The translations under genes were made by a program, and so were the position numbers. A stretch of DNA of 18,689 nt from G039029935 sp039029935 (GTDB lineage: Bacteria; Chloroflexota; Anaerolineae; Caldilineales; Caldilineaceae). This document shows positions 1-6,528 of the stretch, in pieces. Numbering within the stretch: position 1 is the first letter of the stretch; each line of letters opens with the position of its first letter. Under the pieces are notes generated by a model. That model worked only from the letters and a program-made list of their open reading frames with translations. It did not search any database and was not told the DNA's origin. The stretch lies in contig JBCCFC010000088.1 of the NCBI GenBank assembly GCA_039029935.1, positions 1-18,689 on the forward strand. The letters are read 5' to 3'.

Positions 1-912
1 AGTCCGATTCAGTCGCTGCTGACTGAATTGAAAAAAACATGGCATCTCTATCTTTTCTTGGTGCCAACCTTTTTCTTTATTTTGACCTTTCGCTATTATC
101 CAGCAGGCTCGGCCATTTACCACTCCTTTACCAAATGGAATGGGGCGGGCATGGAAACATGGGTCGGGCTACAACATTTTCAGAATATGATGTCAGATGT
201 GATTCTAATCGCATCGCTCAAAAATGTGGCGATTATCCTCGCGGCCGCACTCATCAAGGTGTTGATCTTTCCGTTGGCAGCGGCGGAACTCATCTTTAAC
301 TTGAGAAGCGAACGGTCGCAATATTGGTATCGATTCCTGTTGATTATCCCGATGGTGATACCGGGCATTGTTGTAACATTGGTCTGGCGCTTTATCATGG
401 GGCCGCGGCCCTTTGGTGTTCTGAATATGTTCTTGGAAACGATTGGGTTAGAGCAATATCAAGCCGCATGGCTGGCCGACCCCAAGATTGCGCTCTACTC
501 GGTACTCTTTGTGGGCTTCCCTTGGGTCGAGGCGGTGGCGATGCTGATCTACTATGCAGGTCTGCAAAACATCTCATCCGCCGTCATTGATGCCTCTAAG
601 ATTGATGGGGCAACCACATGGCGGCGCATTCGTAGTGTCGATATTCCGCTGTTGATGGGGCAGGTCAAGTTGCTCATTGTCATCACCACCATCTTCACCT
701 TCCAGAACTTTGGCGGCATGTTGGTGTTGACAAAGGGCGGTCCGGGCTATGCCACGATGGTGCCAGGATTATGGATGTATCAGCGAGCCTTCCAAGCCGA
801 CCACTTCGGCTATGCATCGGCCATCGGGGTGGTGATGTTGGTTGCCATGCTTGCGTTCACCTATATCAACAATCGGTTTATCAAATCGGCAGAGACGGAT
901 TATGAGGCGTAA
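1..912 (+). CDS. Carbohydrate ABC transporter permease, MalF/UgpA type (5' partial)
   Basis: Inner-membrane subunit of a binding-protein-dependent sugar importer. The frame is open to the window edge. The first usable codon is a TTG at 28 without a clear ribosome binding site, so the true start is probably upstream and the gene is cut. Counting from position 28, about six hydrophobic segments are visible, starting at residues 6-24. The cytoplasmic EAA loop that docks the ATPase lies near residues 187-207 (DASKIDGATTWRRI then DIP), followed by a conserved TKGGPG segment at about 235-240, typical of the MalF-like subunit. The stop is 12 nt before the second permease and the binding protein follows, so this is one operon. 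No ATPase gene is visible; such importers often share one encoded elsewhere. The substrate cannot be read from sequence, but the family (COG1175) points to sugars or glycerol-phosphate-like compounds. Confidence 0.93.
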   Translation, partial: SPIQSLLTELKKTWHLYLFLVPTFFFILTFRYYPAGSAIYHSFTKWNGAGMETWVGLQHFQNMMSDVILIASLKNVAIILAAALIKVLIFPLAAAELIFNLRSERSQYWYRFLLIIPMVIPGIVVTLVWRFIMGPRPFGVLNMFLETIGLEQYQAAWLADPKIALYSVLFVGFPWVEAVAMLIYYAGLQNISSAVIDASKIDGATTWRRIRSVDIPLLMGQVKLLIVITTIFTFQNFGGMLVLTKGGPGYATMVPGLWMYQRAFQADHFGYASAIGVVMLVAMLAFTYINNRFIKSAETDYEA

Positions 913-924
913 AATATTTTTATT

Positions 925-1791
925 ATGACAACCAATACACAAGCACTATCAACAGCCAACAAACCCACCCGACCAACCGATTGGGGCACAATCATCATGT
1001 ATGCCACGCTGACCCTGCTGGTCGTCCTCACGCTCTACCCCTTTGTCTTTATGATGATTACATCGACCAAATCCTATACCCAATTTTTGCACTCCTATTG
1101 GTTCCCCTCATGGCCGCTCCACATTGTGGAAAACTATCAGGCAGCATGGACACAGGTGCAGGGGTATCTACTGAACACGATTTATGTGGGTGTGGTTGCC
1201 ACCGCAGGCTTTCTCATTAGCGCATCCATGTCGGGCTTTGTCTTTGCACGCTATCGCTTTCCCGGCAAGGAATTTCTCTTTGCAGCACTGATGATTTTGA
1301 TGATGGTTCCCCAAATCTTGCAGTTGATTCCCGCCTTTATGTGGGTACGCCGCTTGGGGCTGCTCGATTCCTATTGGGTCTTGATTCTGCCCTATATTGC
1401 GGGCGGTCAAGCCTATGGCGTCTTTCTCATGCGCACCTTCTTTAGCGCACTCCCACAGGGTCTGTTTGATGCCGCCAGAATTGATGGGGCCAGCGACTGG
1501 CAGATATATCTACGCGTCGCGCTGCCTCTCTCAAAAAGCATCCTCGCAACCCTCGCGATTCTGCGTTTCCAGCAAATTTGGAATGACCTGATCTGGCCCC
1601 TGATTACTGTTGCCAGCGACGCCAAACGCACCATCACGGTTGGACTCTACTACTTCCAAGGAGGGACACAGACCCAGTATGGTGCCATGTTTGCCGGATA
1701 TCTCATCGCCTCGATTCCACTGCTCCTGCTCTTTGCCTTTTCCATGAAGCAATTTATGGCGGGGGTGACATCGGGTGCAATCAAGGCGTAA
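925..1791 (+). CDS. Carbohydrate ABC transporter permease, MalG/UgpE type
   Basis: Second membrane subunit of the sugar importer, 288 aa, full length for the COG0395 family. After a hydrophilic N-terminus of about 20 residues come about six hydrophobic segments. The EAA motif lies near residues 182-201 (FDAARIDGASDWQIYLRVALP), with the conserved run QIWNDLIWPL just after it, a hallmark of MalG-like permeases. The ATG at 925 has only a weak ribosome binding site, and the gene starts 12 nt after the previous stop, so translation is probably coupled. It would pair with the MalF-type subunit to form the translocation pore fed by the lipoprotein encoded next. Confidence 0.94.
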   Translation: MTTNTQALSTANKPTRPTDWGTIIMYATLTLLVVLTLYPFVFMMITSTKSYTQFLHSYWFPSWPLHIVENYQAAWTQVQGYLLNTIYVGVVATAGFLISASMSGFVFARYRFPGKEFLFAALMILMMVPQILQLIPAFMWVRRLGLLDSYWVLILPYIAGGQAYGVFLMRTFFSALPQGLFDAARIDGASDWQIYLRVALPLSKSILATLAILRFQQIWNDLIWPLITVASDAKRTITVGLYYFQGGTQTQYGAMFAGYLIASIPLLLLFAFSMKQFMAGVTSGAIKA

Positions 1792-1824
1792 GATTTTTTA
1801 CTATTTTATCAAAGGAGACCGTTT

Positions 1825-3300
1825 ATGCAAAGCTCAATGAGCCGACGACAATTTCTCAAAGTCAGTGCGGGCACAATGGCCGTATTGGGGCTGGCTGCCT
1901 GTGCGCCCGCTGCTGCGCCTGGTGGCGACGGGGCCAGTGCGGATGATGTTGTCATCGAAATCTATTTGGGTGCGACCTTCCAGCCGGGTGTACCACGGGG
2001 TGAAGGGCTGAATCCACTGAATGAGTCACGTGCGCTGGGAGATGAATGGGAAGAGTTGACGCCTGGCTATAAGCTGGACTTTATCACAGGGCCGGGCGGT
2101 GAAGGTATCGAGCAGTGGGTGAAATCACGCCAAGCCGCGGGAACCATGCCCGATATTGTCAACGCAGTGGATAACTGGCTCAACCGTGACATTGGTTCTG
2201 GCTATTGGCTGACCGTTGATCCATTTATTGAAGAGCCAAACCCCTATATTCCAGAGGGTGAGCCGGGAAGTACACACTGGCGCGATGCCTTTGTTGCTGG
2301 GTTTGATGCGCGCAACCGCATGATTGATGGCAAGTATTATGGTGTACCACAAGGGATTGTCGGTGTCCAGATTTACTGTAATTTGAACATCCTTGAAGAA
2401 GCGGGTATCTCTTTTGATGACGACATTATCAATCCACGTTGGACTTTTGATTCCATGCTCGCGATGTCACAACAGATTCAAGACACGGGCTACACACCTT
2501 GGGCGTTGGCATGGATTCACCCCTACTGGAACTGGATCCAGACCAGCGCAATGTCTGGATTCCTCAAGTCGACTGGCAAATGGAACGAGATGGATACAGA
2601 TGGTGATGATTTTGTCACCAGCATCGAGCGTTTCCAAGCAATCAAGAACGGTGTTTGGACTGCCGATGCCGAAGAGCTACGCGCCATGCACAAGCTGGCC
2701 GAGGATTGGGTTCAATACTGGTCCGAGGGCTTCTTGGGCTTGTCTGCACAGGACATGGTGGCACTCTTTGCACGCGGTGAAGCCGCCTTTATGTGGAACA
2801 GCAGTGGCTATTATCCAACGCTGAAGAATGATCCACAGCGCGAATTTGAGTTTGCCATTGCGCGCTTCCCACTCCTGAGTGAACGCATGGCCGAAATTGG
2901 CGAGGGTGGGCCGACCCAATATCCAGGGGGGGCGTTCAACACCATCGCCATGACATCTACGGCTATGGAGAATGATACGATTGACCAGTGTGTTGACTTC
3001 ATGAAGTACTTCACCTCTTGTGATGGGCAGGGCCGCATCTGTGCCGAACATGGTGGTGTCGTTCCGGCGGTCACATGTGCAGAAGGTAATCCCGAACTCG
3101 AACAGTTCAAGCCCGCACCAGACGAAACCTTCTTGCAGACAATTCACATGCGCTCGATGAACTTTGACTACGGCGAGACCTATTGGCGTGTCACCAGCGA
3201 ATGGTTGGGCGGTACGTTGAGCTATGATGAAGCGATGGCGCAGTTCCAGCCTGTGATGGAACAATATGCGGATGATGCGATTGAGCGGGTTGAGGGATAA
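1825..3300 (+). CDS. Extracellular sugar-binding lipoprotein of the ABC importer (SBP_bac_1)
   Basis: Solute-binding protein of 491 aa, made to be exported and lipid-anchored. The start is clear: AAAGGAGA at 1811-1818 sits 6 nt before the ATG. The N-terminus carries a twin-arginine motif (RRQFLK, residues 7-12), a hydrophobic stretch, and a lipobox ending at Cys26 (LAAC), so Tat export followed by lipidation is likely. An Ala/Pro/Gly-rich linker follows, then an SBP_bac_1/COG1653-like fold with typical landmarks: MPDIVNA near residues 112-118, DGKYYGVPQG near 171-180, and a GEAAFMWN segment near 317-324 in the region where the family has a 'gkaAm' motif. At 491 aa it is somewhat longer than average (about 420-450). 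It follows the permeases by 33 nt and ends the operon before a strong hairpin. Ligand class (oligosaccharide or sugar) is inferred from the family. Confidence 0.94.
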   Translation: MQSSMSRRQFLKVSAGTMAVLGLAACAPAAAPGGDGASADDVVIEIYLGATFQPGVPRGEGLNPLNESRALGDEWEELTPGYKLDFITGPGGEGIEQWVKSRQAAGTMPDIVNAVDNWLNRDIGSGYWLTVDPFIEEPNPYIPEGEPGSTHWRDAFVAGFDARNRMIDGKYYGVPQGIVGVQIYCNLNILEEAGISFDDDIINPRWTFDSMLAMSQQIQDTGYTPWALAWIHPYWNWIQTSAMSGFLKSTGKWNEMDTDGDDFVTSIERFQAIKNGVWTADAEELRAMHKLAEDWVQYWSEGFLGLSAQDMVALFARGEAAFMWNSSGYYPTLKNDPQREFEFAIARFPLLSERMAEIGEGGPTQYPGGAFNTIAMTSTAMENDTIDQCVDFMKYFTSCDGQGRICAEHGGVVPAVTCAEGNPELEQFKPAPDETFLQTIHMRSMNFDYGETYWRVTSEWLGGTLSYDEAMAQFQPVMEQYADDAIERVEG

Positions 3301-3319
3301 AGTGTAAACAGGCACAGTT

Positions 3320-3350
3320 ATAGCGCACAGCCATTTCGGTTGTGCGCTAT
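3320..3350 (+). terminator. Intrinsic terminator hairpin after the ABC importer operon
   Basis: The left arm ATAGCGCACAGCC (3320-3332) pairs with GGTTGTGCGCTAT (3338-3350) around a 5-nt loop: 13 bp with one G-U pair. It begins 20 nt after the binding-protein stop. The following bases (TCTGTTCTAT) are T-rich but not a clean T-run, so termination efficiency is uncertain. GCTATTCTGT occurs twice just downstream (3346-3355 and 3361-3370). Confidence 0.8.
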
Positions 3351-3426
3351 TCTGTTCTATGCTATTCTGTATGGATATGAAGTCTAATTAAATCATCATT
3401 TTCATGGCGGGAGGTGTATACATTTT

Positions 3427-3747
3427 ATGAACAGGATAGAAAAATTAACGCTTAACGTTGGTTCACAAAAAGATGGTTATGTCTTTCGACCCAGACCCAA
3501 AAGCCGAGTCTGGCTTGAAGAGCATTACCCAGATAAGCCACGTGTCTCTAGCGTCTTTATTGGCTTTGATCAAGCAGTAGACCTCCAACAAATTCCAGAG
3601 CCAATCTGGGGTCAAGTATGGTCATTGCTCACAGGGTTATCGGAAACAGAATTATCGGATGTGGCGACAAATCAAACCAAAGGGTTGCTCGTGTTTCATC
3701 CAATGAGTGGATTAGAAATGCATCAGTCGGTGCCAGCCTATGTCTAA
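3427..3747 (+). CDS. Hypothetical protein, 106 aa, upstream partner of a nuclease pseudogene
   Basis: A small soluble protein that I do not recognise. It has no signal peptide or membrane segment. It is rich in Trp, Val and Pro, with a central SSVFIGFDQAVDLQQIPEPI stretch. A GGGAGG sequence at 3409-3414 lies 12 nt before the ATG, slightly long but plausible spacing. Its stop overlaps the start of the next gene in ATGTCTAA (3740-3747), so the two were almost certainly co-translated. The reading frame is intact although the downstream partner is broken. It may be a small accessory or immunity-like partner of the nuclease, but nothing in the sequence proves this. Confidence 0.6.
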   Translation: MNRIEKLTLNVGSQKDGYVFRPRPKSRVWLEEHYPDKPRVSSVFIGFDQAVDLQQIPEPIWGQVWSLLTGLSETELSDVATNQTKGLLVFHPMSGLEMHQSVPAYV

Positions 3748-4223
3748 ACTGGCGAATCTCTATATTGGTCGGTCGTGCGGGTCAAATGGTTGTCATGGCT
3801 GAATTTTTGGTGCGCGGCTACAATGTTGCTGTCCCAGAAGTCGATATTGGTGATGATATCTTTGTTGTGAGAGACATAGACGGTCTGCATTCTCGTATCC
3901 AAGTCAAAACGACCAATGCGACACCTACCCAGGATGGATATAGCGCACGATACGCACTCAAGTTGTCACAACTTGAAAATCCGAGTCAACCTGATACATG
4001 GTATGTGTTTGTGAATCGTCTACAAGGCGAATGGGAATCCTTTTTGGTGATTTCTCGCTAAGACTTATATGATCTGTACGAAATTCATGACATCGGCTCT
4101 GTTAATAAGAATAAAGTTTTGTCACTCTATGTTTCATATACAGAGAATGAGGTTATCTGCTCTGGTCAGAATTTGGTACAGTATTTGAACAATTGGGATA
4201 GTTGGACACCGATTGACCACTAA
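3740..4223 (+). pseudogene. PD-(D/E)XK-like nuclease, frameshifted and with a premature stop
   Basis: The start ATG (3740) overlaps the previous stop and encodes MSKLANLYIG. The frame is then lost at a GGTC tandem duplication (3767-3770 and 3771-3774). Removing one copy joins it to GRAGQMVVMAEFLVRGYNVA and PEVDIGDD, then RIQVKTT: an N-terminal Gln/Glu helix, an Asp-rich strand and a Q-V-K motif typical of restriction-like PD-(D/E)XK or Holliday-resolvase-like folds. A second lesion is an in-frame TAA at 4059-4061, after ISR. The same frame then continues with DLYDLYEIHDIG and on to WTPIDH, with a natural stop at 4221-4223. Repaired length is 480 nt, or 159 aa. CAA to TAA is the simplest origin of the internal stop. 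As written, the gene cannot make the full protein. Confidence 0.75.
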
Positions 4224-4236
4224 ATCAAAATGAATC

Positions 4237-4368
4237 ATGAAAAAATTACAAAACCAACATCAAGCTGGATTTGACTGGTTCAAACTGGATTTGGAGTCTC
4301 CGGGTATTATAGATGCTGAGGATGGCCTTGAACTTGTTCTGGATATTTTAGACAAAGAGGTTGTTTAA
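4237..4368 (+). CDS. Possible small protein of 43 aa, unrecognised
   Basis: ATG at 4237 to TAA at 4366-4368 encodes an acidic 43-residue peptide. It has a basic, Gln-rich start (MKKLQNQHQAGFDWFKLDL) and a hydrophobic/acidic second half (EDGLELVLDILDKEV). It begins 13 nt after the natural end of the nuclease pseudogene on the same strand. No good ribosome binding site is present. The composition looks protein-like, so it may be a small gene or the stub of a longer one. I do not recognise the family. Confidence 0.33.
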   Translation: MKKLQNQHQAGFDWFKLDLESPGIIDAEDGLELVLDILDKEVV

Positions 4369-4475
4369 GAAGGATCGTACAGCATAAATGAAGGAAGCCA
4401 GGAAAATGAATACAAATGGTGAGCCTACAGCGGCTAGAAATCCAAATAGGTGGAGAACACCAAGGGGATAGTGGT

Positions 4476-4802
4476 GTGACAAAAACATTTATACAACCAG
4501 ATGCTGGACCCAGCTACCGACGAAAAGAGCCATTTATCCTGACTGAACATCACAAACGTGCGATGGCAGGGGCGATTGCCGAGGTTGACCCAAAACAAAT
4601 TGCTGTCCTACGTACATTATCCACTGAACAACGGTTTCGACAGGCCATCTCTATGATAGCATTTGCGGAGAAGGTCGCAGTATTTCAGTTGCGACGACGT
4701 GAGCCAGAACTGACAGAAGAAGAGGCGTATTATATTGTGCGCAGCGAAAATCTTGCTGCACGGGAGGCAAAACGACGTGCCCAACGATCAACACAAGTTT
4801 GA
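4476..4802 (+). CDS. Small helical protein paired with a nucleotidyltransferase
   Basis: 108 aa from a GTG start at 4476, preceded by AAGGGGA (4462-4468) at 7 nt. An ATG at 4416 in the same frame is possible, but its extra residues look unlike a protein start. The product is charged and helical. The core, LSTEQRFRQAISMIAFAEKV followed by REPELTEEEAYYIVRS, resembles the small proteins often encoded immediately upstream of Chloroflexota nucleotidyltransferases (recalled pattern, not searched). Its 3' end overlaps the next gene by 26 nt, so the two are translationally coupled. A toxin-antitoxin partner role is a reasonable hypothesis, not shown. Confidence 0.62.
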   Translation: MTKTFIQPDAGPSYRRKEPFILTEHHKRAMAGAIAEVDPKQIAVLRTLSTEQRFRQAISMIAFAEKVAVFQLRRREPELTEEEAYYIVRSENLAAREAKRRAQRSTQV

Positions 4803-5337
4803 AGAATTTATGCAAGCGGTGATTGAAACACTGGAAGCCACTGACATTGACTACTTGATTGGTGGAGCCGTTGCTGTGTGGGCATGGGGCGAACTGCGTT
4901 TTACACAAGATTTGGATGTTGTGGTCAATTTGCCCGGTGAGCGCGTAGTCAAACTATCAGAAGAACTGGCAAAACGCAATATGTTGGTTCCACCAGAGGT
5001 CATCATCGACTTACTGATTCAGCCCGAAGGTGATTTGCCCATCAACGCCATTCACCTTGATACAGGCTTCAAAGCCGAGTTCTTTTTGCTACGAGAAGGG
5101 GATATTTACCGTGAAACGTCCCTGACACGTCGTCGGTTGGTGAATTGGGGTCCGCCCTTGGGTGAGATTTATGTCCATTCACCCGAAGATTTGATCATCA
5201 ACAAAGTATACTACTATGGACGGAGCCATCAGCAAAAACAGATTCGCGATATTGCATGGACAGACTACGTAAGAGCGCATTATCACTCGTCGGCCGTCCT
5301 TGACATCATGAGTTTAGTGAAGACAGATCGGAAATGA
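4777..5337 (+). CDS. Nucleotidyltransferase-fold protein (AbiEii/DUF6036-like)
   Basis: 186 aa from GTG 4777, chosen because GGGAGG (4762-4767) lies 9 nt upstream; the longer in-frame ATG at 4735 lies inside the previous gene and lacks such a site. The polymerase-beta-like nucleotidyltransferase signature is clear: Gly29-Gly30 (YLIGGAVAVWAWGE), then RFTQDLDVVV with the catalytic pair Asp45 and Asp47, and a third acidic region at KAEFFLL about 55 residues later. The later segment PEDLIINKVYYYGRSHQQKQ with RDIA matches the helical C-terminal part of AbiEii-like proteins. The last ~25 residues (from WTDYVRAH) look less typical and the protein may be shortened. Such enzymes transfer NMPs to tRNA, proteins or drugs; several are toxins of type IV-like systems. 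The upstream partner is not a recognisable AbiEi. Confidence 0.75.
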   Translation: MPNDQHKFEEFMQAVIETLEATDIDYLIGGAVAVWAWGELRFTQDLDVVVNLPGERVVKLSEELAKRNMLVPPEVIIDLLIQPEGDLPINAIHLDTGFKAEFFLLREGDIYRETSLTRRRLVNWGPPLGEIYVHSPEDLIINKVYYYGRSHQQKQIRDIAWTDYVRAHYHSSAVLDIMSLVKTDRK

Positions 5338-5374
5338 TTTTTCTGCTGAACGTTTGTGTGCTATGATCCAACAA

Positions 5375-5422
5375 GGTTGTTGACAACCATTCGCTCAGTC
5401 ACCCAGCGGCTGGATTACTGAG
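5375..5422 (+). promoter_or_regulatory. Two adjacent inverted repeats before a small broken gene
   Basis: GGTTGT-TG-ACAACC (5375-5388) is a 14-bp perfect palindrome with a 2-nt centre; it contains TTGACA at 5380-5385. Next comes a hairpin in which CTCAGT (5394-5399) pairs with ACTGAG (5417-5422), and CCAG pairs with CTGG inside. They lie between the nucleotidyltransferase stop and the ATG at 5455. They could be an operator and an attenuator or terminator. No well-placed -10 box follows the TTGACA. Confidence 0.4.
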
Positions 5423-5454
5423 CAGTATAGATTTGAAAAGAAAGGACTTGTATC

Positions 5455-5874
5455 ATGACACAGGCACTCACCATTCAGCTACCAGAACCCCTCTACCAAC
5501 ATCTGCAAACGGTTGCCTCTGTGAGCAAACAGTCACTGGAGTAATTAGTTTACCAGAGTGTACAAGGTAATTTACCACCACTAATACCACGTGCTGGGGT
5601 GGGTATGTAATCTGACTTTTTGACGATGCAAACGCTTTCCATTACAGAGTTAAAGCAAATTGCCCTGTCACAGATCGAGTCAAAAACACAACGCCGCCAC
5701 CTTTATCTGTTGGACAAAAATAGCCAAGGGCAGTTGACTGATGAGGAGCAGCACGAATTGGCGACCTTGCGTCATCGTGCAGATCAGTTGATGTTACGCA
5801 AAGCCTATGCGTGGGCACTTCTACGCTGGCGAGGCTATCCAATGCCCAAACTGACCGAGATACCACTCAACTAA
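5455..5874 (+). pseudogene. Small antitoxin-like protein split by two in-frame TAA codons
   Basis: AAAGGA at 5441-5446 precedes ATG 5455, which begins MTQALTIQLPEPLYQHLQ, a strand-helix start like ribbon-helix-helix or UPF-type antitoxins. Translation meets TAA at 5542-5544 and again at 5608-5610. The same frame resumes with MQTLSITELKQIALSQIESK and ends with LMLRKAYAWALLRWRGYP, stopping at 5872-5874. This gives a 140-codon gene without any frameshift but with two nonsense codons. In related genomes I recall both halves as one protein of about 130-150 aa next to an HNH endonuclease, which is the arrangement here. The second half could still be translated from TTG 5620 or ATG 5626, so residual function cannot be excluded. 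Confidence 0.68.
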
Positions 5875-5884
5875 GAAACACACA

Positions 5885-6311
5885 ATGCCATTACCAGAAT
5901 CTCAACGTCAAGCCATCTTTGACCGCGCTGACCATCTTTGTGAATATTGTCATACATCACGCCGTTTAACTGGTATGCCGCTCGTGGTTAACCACATTTT
6001 GCCTCGTGTACTCGACGGTGGTGATGAGCCAGAGAATCTTTGTGCTGCCTGCTATCGGTGCAACGAGTATAAAGGTGCCCCGTGTCACCGGATATGATGC
6101 AACCAAAGGTCAAATTGTGCCGCTCTATCATCCACGTACCCAAGATTGGCAGACACATTTTGTATGGACAAACGGCGGTGTGTACATTGTTGGGCAAACC
6201 CCGATAGGACGAGCAACGGTGATGGCATTGCGCCTGAATAACGAATATGTTGTCGAGTCTCGGCAAATTTGGGTTGCGTCAGGGTGGCATCCACCGGAAT
6301 CGGATTTGTAG
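5885..6311 (+). pseudogene. HNH endonuclease, frameshifted
   Basis: Starts 10 nt after the previous gene. The first part shows the zinc/HNH core: CEYC (Cys19, Cys22), VNHILP with His37, GGDEPENLCAACYRCN with Asn51, Cys56 and Cys59, then EYK. The residue before the His is Asn instead of the usual Asp. The frame then stops at 6095-6097. In the +1 frame, from about 6077, the expected C-terminal half continues: PRVTGYDATKGQIVPLYHP, then QDWQTHFVW, GQTPIGRATV, and GWHPPESDL, ending at 6309-6311. One extra base in GGTG at 6074-6077 explains this; without it the gene is 426 nt, 141 aa, the normal size of this HNH subfamily. The HNH core is still encoded upstream of the shift, but the conserved C-terminal half is lost. 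Confidence 0.8.
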
Positions 6312-6327
6312 ATTCATGTACATTCAT

Positions 6328-6480
6328 TCACAGGTATTGCCCCTGATAGAGGTTCTCGGTATCACTATCTCGCACAGTGACGGCATAATCACAATAACCC
6401 AGAGAGCTTGGTGTCGGTGCAGCGATGGTGGTGGGTGGTGTTGGTGTGACCGTTCCAGTAGGCGTGAACTTGTTGTTGAA
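6328..6480 (-). pseudogene. Remnant of a secreted Thr/Pro-linker protein
   Basis: Read on the minus strand this stretch gives FTPTGTVTPTPPTTIAAPTP and then SSLGYCDYAVTVRDSDTENL, ending in a stop at 6328-6330. The Thr/Pro run followed by a Cys-containing strand is the style of the exported proteins further along this strand. It has no start codon. It is in the same frame as the SBP-domain gene that ends at 6529, separated from it by that gene's stop and a hairpin. It may be an eroded tail or a leftover of another gene. Confidence 0.35.
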
Positions 6481-6498
6481 TGGTGACGACTGGTCTTT

Positions 6499-6524
6499 AG
6501 AGCCTGTTTGAATATTCAGGCTCT
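6499..6524. terminator. Hairpin at the convergent junction
   Basis: AGAGCCTG (6499-6506) and CAGGCTCT (6517-6524) form a perfect 8-bp stem with a 10-nt loop, 5 nt beyond the stop of the minus-strand gene ending at 6529. Plus-strand genes end at 6311, so it could serve transcription from both sides. Neither side has a convincing T-run, so this is a weak terminator call. Confidence 0.45.
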
Positions 6525-6528
6525 TAGA

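Noticed and set aside
2677..3315. 212-codon minus-strand frame opposite the binding-protein gene
   Set aside because: Lies wholly antisense to a clear SBP gene, with composition like a shadow frame and no family features.
3740..6311. Stop-codon reassignment (TAA read as an amino acid) to explain the interrupted genes
   Set aside because: Clearly intact genes in the window use TAA as their normal stop (910-912, 1789-1791, 3298-3300), and frameshifts also occur, so decay or error is simpler.
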